Shown in pieces: positions 9,668-20,300 of a DNA stretch of 64,000 nt. Source of the stretch: Colius striatus (Eukaryota; Chordata; Aves; Coliiformes; Coliidae); assembly GCF_028858725.1 (NCBI RefSeq), contig NC_084772.1, positions 21,181,548 to 21,245,547 of the forward strand, written 5' to 3'. The translations under genes and the position numbers were made by a program. The notes under the pieces were generated by a model. That model did not search any database and was not told the DNA's origin. It saw only the letters and a program-made list of their open reading frames with translations. Positions within the stretch are counted from its first letter, which is position 1. Each line of letters starts with the position of its first letter.

Positions 9668-12611
9668 TATATATGTGTGTGTGTGTGTGTGTTCATAGAT
9701 GTATGTGTAGGTATCTGTGTTCATAGAGATGTGTGTGTGTGTGTACAAATATATGTGTCCATAGATACATGTGTCTATAGCTGTGTATATGTGTGTGTGT
9801 GTGTGTGTATATGTGTATATGTATAGATTTATAAATAGCTATAGATATATATGTGTGTATAGAAACATATCTGTTTCTAGAGATGTGTATAGAGGGGGAT
9901 GTGTGTGTGTGTGTGTGTATAGATGTGTGTGTAGATGTATATATGTATAGGTATAGATGTGTGTAGAGATATATGTGTTTATACAGATATGTATATAGAG
10001 GGATCTGAGTATATAGATGTGTGTGTATGGATGTGTGTGTGTTTGTTGTACATACACACATATATATATAGATATATATGTGTGTGTATAGAGAGATGTA
10101 TGTGTTTATAGATGTATATCCACATGTGTATGTGTATGTGTATAGAGAGATGTATGTGTTTATAGATGTATATCCACATGTGTATATGTATGTGTCTAGA
10201 GATAAACGTGTATGGATGTATCTGTGTGCATATAGATGTGTATACAGATGTATAGCGATAAATATGTGTGTGTATAGAGATATATGTGTATGGATGTATA
10301 TGTATGTGTCTAAAGAGAGAGAGATATATATATATATATCTTTATATATATATATGTGTGTGTGTGTGGATGTATCTCTGTAGATTTTTGTGTATATATT
10401 TATGTGTGTGTGTGTATGTATATAGATGTATATCCACAAGTGTAGATGTTTGTGTGTGTCTAGATATATGTGTGTATAGATGTATATATGTGTGTATAGA
10501 TATACATGTGTATAGAGATATGTGTGTATAGATGTATAGTCACAGGTGTATAGATGTATATGTGTGTATATATAGATGTATATTACCATGTGTATAGAGA
10601 TATATACATGTGTCTAGAGATGTGTTTGTAGGTGTATATCCACCAACATATAGCTATGTGTGTGTGTATATATATACGTGTGTGTGTGTGTGTATGTATG
10701 TGTGTACACATGTATATGCACTTGTGTGTACATGTATATACCTATATGTGTATCCATAGATGTACATATGTGTGTATAACTCTATATACATGTGTAGCTG
10801 TATATACACATGTGTATATATAGATATATTTGTGTATAAATGTATATGGACATGTGCACGTGCTGTATATACAGGGGTGTGTATAGCTGTGTATACACAG
10901 ATGTAGAGCTGTATATGTGTGTATAGAGATCTGTAAGTACATGTATATGTGTGTATAGGTGGATACAGGGGTGTGTACAGATGTATATACACAGGTGTAG
11001 AGCTGTATGTGTGTGTATAGATGTATAGCACATGTGTATGTATAAATGTGTGTATGGATGGATACAGGGGTGTGTATAGCTGTATATACACAGGTATAGA
11101 GCTGTATATGTGTGTATAGAGAGATCTATAAGCACATGTGTATGTATAAATGTGTGTATAGATGGATACAGGGGTGTGTTCAGATGCATACACACAGTGT
11201 AGAGCTGTACCTGTGTGTGTATAGCTGTATATGCACGTGTATACCTGTGTGTATGGCTGTATGTGCAGGTGCTCTCTGTGTCTGTAAAGCTGTATATATG
11301 TGCATGTGCTGGTCCTCTATGAGTGTGTGTGTGTGTGAGTGCACGAGTGTGTAGCCTCGTGCTTCTAGGACCCCGGGGGCTGGGAGCGTTGCGATGTGAT
11401 GGGGGGATGTCTGTGAGCCCACCCCCAAAGCTGACCCGTGTCTCCTGCAGGGCTGGCTCGGTGTCCTGGCGCTGCTGAGCACCCTGGTGCTGTGCCACAG
11501 CCTGCGCCGCCCCCCGCACCCCCCGCACGGCCACTGCTACAGCGCGGGCGACCTGCGGGACGGCGAGAGCCCGGCTCGGCTCCTGGGCCGCAGCCTGCGC
11601 TGGGATCACTACGTGCCGGTGCAGCTGGTGCCGCAGCTGGAGCGGCTGCAGGACGCTCCGGACCAGCCCCGCCGCCAGCGCCGGCACCAGCAGCGCCTGT
11701 GCCCCGCGCTGCAGCCCCGCGCCCAGCTCCGCAGCGAGCACAACGAGCGCTCCATCTCCCCGTGGCGCTACCGGTGAGTGACGCCCCCACACACACCCCC
11801 GGGACCCCCACACACACCCCCTGGGATCCCCACACACACCCCCTGGGGCCCACACACCCCCCCAAACTGGCGGCTGCACCATACCTCAGCTCCCCCGAGC
11901 ACCTCGAGTTAATTAGCGCTGGGACTCGCTGCTCTTAAAGGTCATTTCCAGCCGTTAATGAGGCTCCATCCTTCACCTGCCCCTTCCCGGGGCAATCTGC
12001 CTCCCCACCCCACCCCAGCTGCCCTCAATTAGGCTGAGTATCCTTAACCTCTCTCTAAGACCTGCCACAGCCCCCAGCCCACAAGGAGCAGGAGGCAACC
12101 GGTGGCTTTTCCCACCTTTTATTGCAACAGCAGAATTGACCAAAAAAATGAGGGAGAGACACTGCAAGGAGCAGAGCTGCCTGACCCCCCTCCCCGGGGG
12201 GCTGCAGGGACCCCCTGCGAGCCGGGAACCCCTTGGAGAGACGGGCTCCCCCGGGGATTTGGGCATCTCCCCAGGAGCAGAGGGCTGCCTGGAGCCGCGG
12301 CAGGGTTGAAGGGTGATCTGTGTGTCGAGGGCTCAGGGGCGGCGTTTCCCCTGTCCCGCAGCATCGATGAGGATGAGAACCGCTACCCGCGCAAGCTGGC
12401 GTTCGCCGAGTGCCTGTGCAGCGGCTGCGTGGACGTCAAGACCGGCCGCGAGACGTCGTCGCTCAACTCGGTGCCGATCCACCAGACCATGATGGTGCTG
12501 CGCCGCAAGCCCTGCCCGCGCCCCGCCGCACACGGGCTCGTCACCTTCGAGGTGGATTACATCAGGGTGCCGGTGGGCTGCACCTGCGTCCTGCCCCGCA
12601 CCACCCGCTGA
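9293..12611 (+). CDS. IL17C: Interleukin-17C
   Basis: Proposed exons are 9293-9295, 11451-11773 and 12362-12611 (TGA at 12609-12611), which join to 191 residues; human IL17C has 197. Exon 2 starts directly with a hydrophobic signal peptide (GWLGVLALLSTLVLC) but has no ATG. The ATG at 9293, followed at once by a GTAACG donor and lying downstream of a TATA box, supplies it in phase. The mature part shows GHCYSAGDL, the IL-17 signature SPWRYR with DEDENRYP, AECLCSGCVD, and the C-terminal VPVGCTCVLP of the cystine-knot fold. IL-17C is a secreted epithelial cytokine that signals through IL17RA/IL17RE. Exons 2 and 3 are certain; the one-codon first exon is an inference from promoter, phase and length. 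Confidence 0.9.
9440..11350. repeat. TG/TA microsatellite array filling IL17C intron 1
   Basis: About 1.9 kb is built from GTGTGT, TATATA and TAGATG-type units, such as repeated GTGTATAGATGTATAT. Longer homogenised units occur at 10081-10190 and 10960-11190. The array occupies nearly the whole of intron 1 (9296-11450). Such alternating purine-pyrimidine DNA can form Z-DNA or cruciforms. It contains no gene. Confidence 0.95.
12015..12300 (-). repeat. Duplicated copy of the CYBA 3' UTR end inside IL17C intron 2
   Basis: This block matches 13685-13985 in the same orientation. Both contain 'ccaccttttattgcaacagc', 'gagagacactgcaa/ggagcagagctgcctga', the run of seven As near 'gacc/gacaaaaaaatgag', and 'ggggctgcagggacccc'. 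At the second site it is the CYBA 3' end with its poly(A) signal. Here it lies antisense inside the IL17C intron and also keeps a minus-strand AATAAA (12118-12123). Confidence 0.8.
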
Positions 12612-12756
12612 GCCCCTCCTCCTCCTCCTCCTCCTCCTCCTCCATCCCCATCCCGCTCCCGTGGAGCCCCGTTGCGTGACCGTGTCACCGCGTCCACCCC
12701 CCACCCGTGCTTGTTTTAGAGCACCCACCCCCCCACACACCTCACCCCCTCCCCTT

Positions 12757-12925
12757 ATTTATGGATTATTTATGAGTTATTGCCGACCAGGGGACTTTTG
12801 AACCCGTATTTATTGCTGACAACCCCCCCTCCCCAGGCCAAAGCTGTGTCTCAGCATCCAGCGTTGTCCCACGGGGATGGGGGGCTCACTGGTTATTTAT
12901 TCCCCCCGTTCCAAAGAGCTATTTA
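12757..12925 (+). promoter_or_regulatory. IL17C: AU-rich elements in the IL17C 3' UTR
   Basis: Five ATTTA pentamers occur at 12757, 12768, 12808, 12895 and 12921. One of them lies in the full nonamer TTATTTATT (12893-12901). In cytokine messages such elements drive rapid decay through TTP-type proteins. The surrounding sequence is GC-rich, so the cluster stands out. Confidence 0.8.
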
Positions 12926-12957
12926 TTGTCTCAACTCTGGCATTGTACAGCCTGAAA

Positions 12958-12963
12958 AATAAA
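12958..12963 (+). terminator. IL17C: Poly(A) signal of IL17C
   Basis: AATAAA lies about 350 bases after the stop codon and just past the AU-rich cluster. Confidence 0.85.
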
Positions 12964-13816
12964 GGCCACACAACTCCCAGTGGGGTCCTTGTGCTGTTCC
13001 CAGGGTGGGGAGGGATTGGTGCAAGAGGAGAGCAAACTGGGGGCAGCTGGGGATGGAGGCGTGGCTGTGGGTGTCCCATGGGGTGACACTTGGCTGTGGG
13101 GCACCTCAGCCCCAGTGTGGTTGGGGAGGCTGAACTGGGAGGTGATGGAGAGGGTGTCATGGTGGGAGTGCCCTGTACCGACCCCCAAAGCACCACCCCC
13201 CCCGCGACCCTTCCCACGGCTCTGCCCACGGACACAGCGCCCCCTGCTGGGGCCACCCCGCGCCTGGCAGCACCCACGGGTGTCCCCAGGGCAGCTGCAC
13301 CCCCTCCCCATACCGGGGTTCATGGAGGGGGTTGAAGGGAGGGAGGCAAAGTGAGGACAGTGGGGTGTTCCACAGCAGCTGCTGCTGCCCAGCGGGCTCA
13401 GGGATTTGTCACATCTCCCCCCATTGCACACAGCCCAGTCCAGCACCCACAAGTGGCAGTGGGAAGTGTCCCCTCCCCCCCCTGCTCCTGCCCTGGGGTC
13501 ACTCCAGGCTGTCTGGGGCTCCTCTGGGATGTTACACATATCCTTTCACCTCTGCTTCATGGGGGTCCCTGGAAGACTCCAGGATGGCTCAGGACTGTGA
13601 CACTCCCCCCACCCCAAAATGTTCCCTCAGGATATCTCCCTGTCCCCCTAACGTCAGGAGGGACACATCCCTCTGCCCCCTACCCCAGTTGCAGCTGCAC
13701 CACAGTTTGCCTTTAACTGGGCTGTTTATCCCTAACCCCTCCTCCCAAAACCCCACCACAGCCCCCACCCTGCCCCCAGCATCCAGAGGCAGAGACAGAT
13801 GGTGCCTTTTCCACCT
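12964..13816. other. Intergenic region between the converging IL17C and CYBA
   Basis: About 850 bases of GC-rich sequence lie between the two poly(A) signals of these tail-to-tail genes. No exon, RNA gene or interspersed repeat was recognised. The part from 13685 is the source side of the block duplicated in IL17C intron 2. Confidence 0.6.
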
Positions 13817-13822
13817 TTTATT
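13817..13822 (-). terminator. CYBA: Poly(A) signal of CYBA
   Basis: TTTATT on the plus strand gives AATAAA on the minus strand, about 640 bases beyond the CYBA stop. Confidence 0.8.
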
Positions 13823-14029
13823 GCAACAGCAACTGCAGAAGTGACAAAAAAATGAGCAAGAGACACTGCAGGGAGCAGAGCTGCCTGATTCCCACCTCCC
13901 TGGGGGGCTGCAGGGACCCCTTGGAGAGATGGGCTTTCCCAGGGACTTGGGGATCTCTCTAGGAACAGGGGACTGCCTGGAGAGCTGGACACTCCTCCTC
14001 CCGTGGATGAGCTGAGCATCCCCAGGGCT

Positions 14030-14380
14030 TTAGGGGTCCCCAGGAGCTGGGGAGCCTCTGGGAGCTGAGACTGAGGGAGCTGAGCAGCCCTGGGGATTTG
14101 GGGATCCCCAGGAGCTGGAGGCCCCCCAGAGGAGCCATCCCTGGGGATTTGGGGGTCCCTGGGAGCTAGAGATGCCCCTGAGGAGCCATCTCTGGGGCTT
14201 TGGGGGTCCCTGGGAGCTAGAGACGCCCCTGAGGAGCCACCCCTGCGGATTTGGGAGTCCCTGGGAACTGGAGACCCCGCTGAGGAGCCATCTCTGGTGA
14301 TTTGGGGGTCCCTGAGAGCTGGAGACACCCCTGAGGAGCCATCCCTGGGGATTTGGGGGTCCCCAGGAGCCAGGCACCCC
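14030..14380. repeat. Minisatellite in the CYBA 3' UTR
   Basis: Degenerate tandem units of about 57 bases are built on 'gggtccctgggagct', 'gaggagccat' and 'ctggggatttggg'. At least five are clear between 14080 and 14370. The array would be transcribed as part of the CYBA 3' UTR. Confidence 0.8.
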
Positions 14381-14460
14381 GGGTTCCTCCCCAAGGGGCT
14401 GGGTGCAGTGGGAAGCAGGAGTGTGAGCAGCGTGACAGCGGCAGGAGCAGCCCCCCACCC

Positions 14461-16023
14461 TTACTCAGCCTCGACAGGGATGGGGTTGACCTGTCCCCCC
14501 GCCTCTGGCGGCTGCTTCCTGCGGGCCTCGGCGGGGGGCCGGGGCGGGGGGTTGCTGGGGGGCTGCTTGATGGTGTCCCCCATGTGAGGCCTCTCCCGGG
14601 GCTTCTGCTCGATGGGTCTCCACTCCTCCCCCCGCACTGCTGCCTGCAAAGCCACAGGGGGGCCGAGGAGCGTGTGGGAAGGAAGCCCTTCCTCCAGCCC
14701 TGCCCCCACAAAGGCCCCTCCCCACAGCTCTGCACTCACCAGCAGGTAGATGCCGCTGGCGATGGCCAGGCACACTGTGCCCAGGATGGTGGAGAGGAGG
14801 AAACCAGCAGGGACAGCCAGGCTGTGGGAGACGTTGGAGGGGTCAGGGGGGCTGCTGGGGGGCTGCACCCCAGCCCTGAAGCCCTTCCCACCCCACTCAC
14901 GCGGCGTGCAGCACGGCACGGATGTAGTAATTCCTGGTGAGGGGCCCAAACAGCTTCACCACTGCTGTCAGGTACTTCTGGCCGCTGCAGGGACATTGGG
15001 GAGGGTCAGAGGGGTCACATCCCCCACACCCATCCCCGAGAGACACCCATCTCCACACTGTCCCTGCATGGGGCACCCCAGAGAAGCCACCTGTGGCATC
15101 CAGCACTCCTGGATCCACCCCTGGTGCTGTGTCCCTGTGTCTAGGAGGGGTACCAGGACCTCCCCAATCCCCCAATCCAGCACTTACCACCTCTCCATGG
15201 TGGAGCCCTTTATCCTCTTGCTCCTGGGGTACTCGAGCAGACACACCAAGACACCTGCCACGCTGCAGGGGGGTCAAGGAAAGGGCTGCTCGGGCCAAGA
15301 TTAGTCCCTAGGCATGACCCTCGCCCCAAAACCAGGCTCTTTGTGCTGGGGATCACAGTGATTTGGGCCCAGAGTGGGGGGGAGGAGGATGTGTGCCCCC
15401 TGTCTGTGCCACCCCCTGAATCGGGGCAGGGTTTCCCCATCCCCCAGCATCCTCTCCACAAGGATACATGGCGTAGGCTGCAAAGTACCATCCCTTGAAC
15501 TGCCCGGCCACGGCCACGATGCCGCCCGTCAGCATGACTGCAGAGCACAGAGAGGGGCTGCCGAGTCCCTGCCCGCGGACACGGCCTCCCAAACCGGGGA
15601 CACGACCTCACAAAGCAGGGACATGACCCCCCCACACATCCCCCGGGGACCCCAGAGCCAGGGATGGGGACAGGGGGGCTCCAGACTGGGCCGAGGGGTG
15701 CTCGGGGAGAGGGTGTGTTGGGAGGTTTTTTGACCCCGTGTCACCATGGTTCATGTCACACACGGGCTTTGCTGTGCGTGGGGGGGAAGGGGAAGAGGAA
15801 CAAGAGAAACAAGAAGAGGAAGGAGCAGCAGCCCCTGCCACGCTGGGAACTCCCTTCGTCCTGCTGCGGAGCACCGGGCAGCCCATCACCCCCCGCTCCA
15901 ACCCACGCACGCAGCCCCCGGCCCACATCCCCTGCACCCCCAGCCTCCCCCTCCCCGGGACTCACTGAGCCCGGCGGCCAGCGCCTGTTCGTTAGCCCAC
16001 ATGGCCCATTCGATCTGCCCCAT
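14461..16023 (-). CDS. CYBA: Cytochrome b-245 light chain (p22phox)
   Basis: Six exons: 15966-16023, 15468-15537, 15188-15262, 14901-14984, 14740-14821 and 14461-14643 (TAA). They join without a break to 183 residues (human 195). The start [15 protein letters not shown] is nearly identical to mammals. It is followed by the membrane segment [33 protein letters not shown] and [19 protein letters not shown]. The tail holds the proline-rich [12 protein letters not shown] (about 149-160), the known binding site of the p47phox SH3 pair, with the proline equivalent to human P156 present. It ends VNPIPVEAE. p22phox is the membrane partner that stabilises NOX1-4 and docks the cytosolic subunits for superoxide production. 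The missing residues fall between the proline-rich region and the C-terminus. Confidence 0.97.
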
Positions 16024-16034
16024 GGCTGGCGCTG

Positions 16035-16058
16035 GCTCGGCTCGGCTCGGCTCGGCTC
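16035..16058. repeat. GGCTC pentamer repeat in the CYBA 5' region
   Basis: GGCTC repeats about five times directly upstream of the CYBA ATG on the minus strand. It probably lies in the 5' UTR or core promoter. Confidence 0.7.
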
Positions 16059-16106
16059 GACCCGGAAGGCGGATGCGTCGCTACAATGTAGCCACGCTCC
16101 TTTTGC

Positions 16107-16205
16107 CCAGGCCACGCCCACTTCCCCACAGGCCACGCCCACTTCCCCACAGGCCACGCCCACTTCCCCACAGGCCACGCCCACTTCCCCACAGGCCACG
16201 CCCCC
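16107..16205 (-). promoter_or_regulatory. Tandem KLF/SP-like boxes upstream of CYBA
   Basis: A 21-base unit, 'ggccacgcccacttcccca' plus 'ca', is repeated four to five times 85-185 bases upstream of the CYBA start codon. Every unit holds CCACGCCC, a KLF/SP-family motif (CACCC/GC-box type). The position suggests a promoter array, but binding is inferred from the motif only. Confidence 0.6.
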
Positions 16206-16359
16206 TCCCGCCCCGCCGCAGCCGCCCGCGGGGACAAGGCACCGACCCCCGGCCACTGACCCCCGCGGGGCCAGCCCGGGACACAGCGGCCGTGCGGGGA
16301 CAGGAGCAGCCAGCCCGGGACATGCCGGGACACGGGGCGGGAGGTCCAGTGCGGGGGAA

Positions 16360-16925
16360 CAGGATGAGCCCCACAGGGGACATGGTGTGGGACAGGATGA
16401 GCCCCACAAAGGACATGGAGGGGGACAGGGGGGAGAGGACCAGCCCCACAAGGGACACAGAGGGGTAGAGGGGACAGGATGAGCCCCACGGGGGACATGG
16501 CAGGGACAAGGGGAACAGGATCAGCCCCATAAGGGACACAGAGAGGTAAAGGGGGACAGGATCAGCCCCACAAAGGACATGGAGGGGGACAGGGGGGAGA
16601 GGACCAGCCCCACAAGGGACACAGAGGGGTAGAGGGGACAGGATGAGCCCCACGGGGGACATGGCAGGGACAAGGGGAACAGGATCAGCCCCATAAGGGA
16701 CACAGAGAGGTAAAGGGGGACAGGATCAGCCCCACAAAGGACATGGAGGGGGACAGGGGGGAGAGGATCAGCCCCACAAGGGACACAGAGGGGTAGAGGG
16801 GACAGGATGAGCCCCACGGGGGACATGGCAGGGACAAGGGGAACAGGATCAGCCCCATAAGGGACACAGAGAGGTAAAGGGGGACAGGATCAGCCCCACA
16901 AAGGACATGGAGGGGGACGAGGGGC
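16360..16925. repeat. Minisatellite between MVD and CYBA
   Basis: Short blocks such as 'gacaggatcagccccacaa' and 'gggacatggagggggaca' are arranged in a higher-order unit of about 165-180 bases present roughly three times. Related single blocks continue to about 17110. It lies between the end of MVD and the CYBA promoter. Confidence 0.9.
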
Positions 16926-17397
16926 AGGATGAGTGGGGACAGGGGTGATGAGGAGTGATGGAGGTGTTGCGGAGGGACAGAATCAGCCCCACACTGAACA
17001 CAAGGAGACAGGATCTGTCCCAGCAGGGACAACTCAGTGGGGAAGGGGACAGGAACAGCCCCACAAGGATGACGGAAGGAGAGAAGGGTGATGAAGGATG
17101 ACAGGGGGACAGCATCAGTCCCAGCAGGGCACAGCCCCATCTTCTGTCTCCCACCCACTTCTGCCCAGCGCTGATCTCCCCAGCACTGCCCTGGAGCCCA
17201 CACACTCCACAACAGCACTGCAGCCAGAAAAAAACTCTATTTCCTTACAAAAGGGTAAAAACCAGCCCCAGGGGTCACATCCTGCCCTGGGGCTGGGGCT
17301 GGCTTTGGCCCAGGCCAGATTCAGCACCTTGATTCCCCCAGGTGGCACCAGAAGAACCCCGTGGCACGTCAGGGCCGTCCCTGGCAGGGTCCTGGGC

Positions 17398-20300
17398 TCA
17401 GGCGCGGCAGCGGGGCAGCCCGTCAGCTCCCAGGAGGTGCTGGCTGGGGTCATCCAAGAGCTGGGGGCCAGGGCCAGGCTGGGGGAGGAGATGGGTCAGG
17501 ATCCTGGCAGCAGAGAAGCAGGGACCCCCCCTCCCCCACCTTGGGGCAGCTCTGAGCCCCACGACCCCAAAAAGCCACCCCCTTGGGTCACAGCAGTGGG
17601 AACGTGGCTAAGGACGGGCTCCTGGGGATAGGGATGGGGTCCCACAACTGCCTCTGGGGATGGGGACGGGGTCTTGTGCACCCCTGGGGATAGGGATGGG
17701 ATCCCACAACCTCAGGATTGGGGTCTCACAACCTCTGTGGGGATGGGGCTGTGGTCTTGTGCACCCCTGAGGATAGGGATGGGGTCTCACAACTACCCTT
17801 GGGGATGGGGTCTGGTGCAGCCCTGGGGACAGGGAAAGGGTCCCACAGCCACCTCTGGGAATAAGGACAGGGTCTTGTGCAGCCCTGGGGATGGGAATGG
17901 GGTCTTGTGCACCCTTGGGGACAGGGATGGGGTCCCACAAGCCCTGTGGGGATGAGGACAAGGTGTTGTGCACCCTTGGGGACAGGGATGGGGTCCCACA
18001 ACCACTCGTGGAGATGGGGCCAGGACCACAGACCCCTGCCAGACAAGTCCCCCTGCCCCCCACCCCCCTGCAGCCCCCTACCTTGGTGTGCAGGATGTAC
18101 TGGACAGCCCCTGGCACCGACTCTGTCACCACGGCCGCCAGCAGCTCCTGGGGCAGCGAGGCCGAGCCCACGGGCAGCCCCCGCAGGAACCTGCGGCACG
18201 GCCGAGCGCTCAGCCCCTGGCACTGCCCACGCAGCCCCCTCCCCATGCAGCCCCCTCCCCTCCCAGCAAGGGCACGGGCCCGGCCTTACTGGTCTCCGTT
18301 GGCGGCCGGGGGGAAGCTGCGTCTCACCACCTCCACGAACTCGGCCACGGTGTCGGCCAGCAGGAAGATGACGGCGTTGGGGCCGGCGTCAAAGGTGTAG
18401 GCGACCTGTGGCGCGGTTGGGGACGAGGGGACACGGTCAGGGGCCAGTGGAGCCAACTGGGAGCCCCGGTGGGGACCAAAGCGGAGGCGGCTCAGGACCT
18501 TGGTGCAGGCGTGGTGGGCGTTGAAGCGGTGCGCCAGGGCGATGATGCGGCGCGAGAGGTCGTTGAGGTAGAAGATGGGGGGGAAGGTGTCGAGGCAGGT
18601 GGCGTGGAACTGGTTGCTGTCCTGCATGGTGAGCTGCCCGAAGGCCTCGAAGTCCCGCTCGCGGATGCTCCTCGTCATCCGCTCCAGCCGCTCCGGCACC
18701 ACCACCTCTGCCCGGTGCTGCGGGGCACGGCCACGGTCAGCGGGGGCACACACAGCCCCTCTGCCCTCAGCACACAAACGCCCCCGCCAAGGGAAATGGG
18801 CCCTAAAGCCCTGGGCAGGGTCAGGTGGGTCACAGCCACCTCAATTCAAGGACAACCACAGCCCATCTGTGCTCTCCTCAGGCCCCTCGGCATGGAGAAG
18901 TGTCCTCTCCAAGGGAAACAAGACCCTAAATCCCTGGGTAGGGTCAGGGGGGTCACAGCTACCTCAATTCAAGGACAACCACAGCCTGTTGTCCTCTCCC
19001 CTCAGCACACAGAAATGTCTCCTCCAAGGGAAATGGGCCCTAAAGCCCTGGCTAGGGTCAGGCTGTCACTCCGTACCTTCAGCAAGGGGCTGGTGGCCAC
19101 GCTGGTCTGCATCCCGGCCGTGCTGCTCACCTGCTTCTTCTCCCCACTCACCTGGGGGAAGGGGCACAGACAGTGGGATGTGAGCCCCCCTCCTCCCGAG
19201 CCCCCATCCCCTGCATCTGCACCCGCGCAGTGCTGGGTCGCTCCCAACTGCCCCCTGCCCAAGCCACGTCACCCCGCCGCCAGTCCCTCACCACCAGCAC
19301 CAGGACCCTGAGCTCGGGCCAGTGAGTCTCGGGGGCCACTTGCTGTGCCAGGCTGTCGCTGCCATCCGGGCGCTCGCCACGCTGCCAGCGCACGAAGCCG
19401 CCGGCCATGCTGCGGCAGGCGCTGCCCGACCCGCGCCGCGCCGCCTCCGACAGCTCGCCCTCCACGCCGTACAGCCGTGCCAGCGCCGACACTGCGGGGG
19501 CCAGAGGGTCAGGCAGGGCAGGGGTGGCCCACCCCCATGCCCCCCACACTGACACTGCAGGGATGGCACCAGGTCAGGGGAAGCCCACCCCCCCATGCCT
19601 CCCTACAGTGACACTGTGGGGATGGCATCAGGTCAGGCAGGGTCAGGGAAGCCCACCCCCATGCCCCCCACACTGATACTGCAGGGATGGCACCGGGTCA
19701 GGGGAAGCCCACCCACCATGTCCCCCACACCAACACTGAGGGGACAGCACTGGGTCAGGGGAAGCCCACCTCCCCATGCCTCCCTACATTGACACTGTGG
19801 GGATGGCACCAGGTCAGGCAGGGTCAGGGAAGCCCACCCCCATGCCCCCCACACTGATACTGCAGGGATGGCACCAGGTCAGACAGGGCAGGGGAAGCCC
19901 ACCCCCATGTCCCCCACATCGACACTGCAGGGATGGCACCAGGTCAGGGGAAGCCCACCCCCCCATGCCTCCCTACACTGACACTGTGGGGATGGCACCA
20001 GGTCAGGCAGGGCAGGGAAAGCCCACCCCCCATTTCCCCCACACCAACACTGTGGGGACACCACCAGGTCAGGGGCAGCCCACTCCCCATGCCCCCACAC
20101 CGATACTACAACGTGGCACCGGGTCAGGGGAAACCCACCCCCATGCACCCCACACTGACATGGCAGGATGGCACTGGGTCAGGCAGGAGGGGGAAAAGCC
20201 CACCCCCCATTCCCTCCTACACCAACACCGTGGGGTGAGACAGGGTCAGGCAGGGGCAGGGGCCACGCCAGGGCAGCCTCTGTGTGCCCGCTCACCCACC

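Noticed and set aside
9693-11882. Long open frames of Tyr/Ile/His/Thr-rich sequence over the IL17C intron
   Set aside because: These are the translation of TG/TA microsatellite and contain no conserved block.
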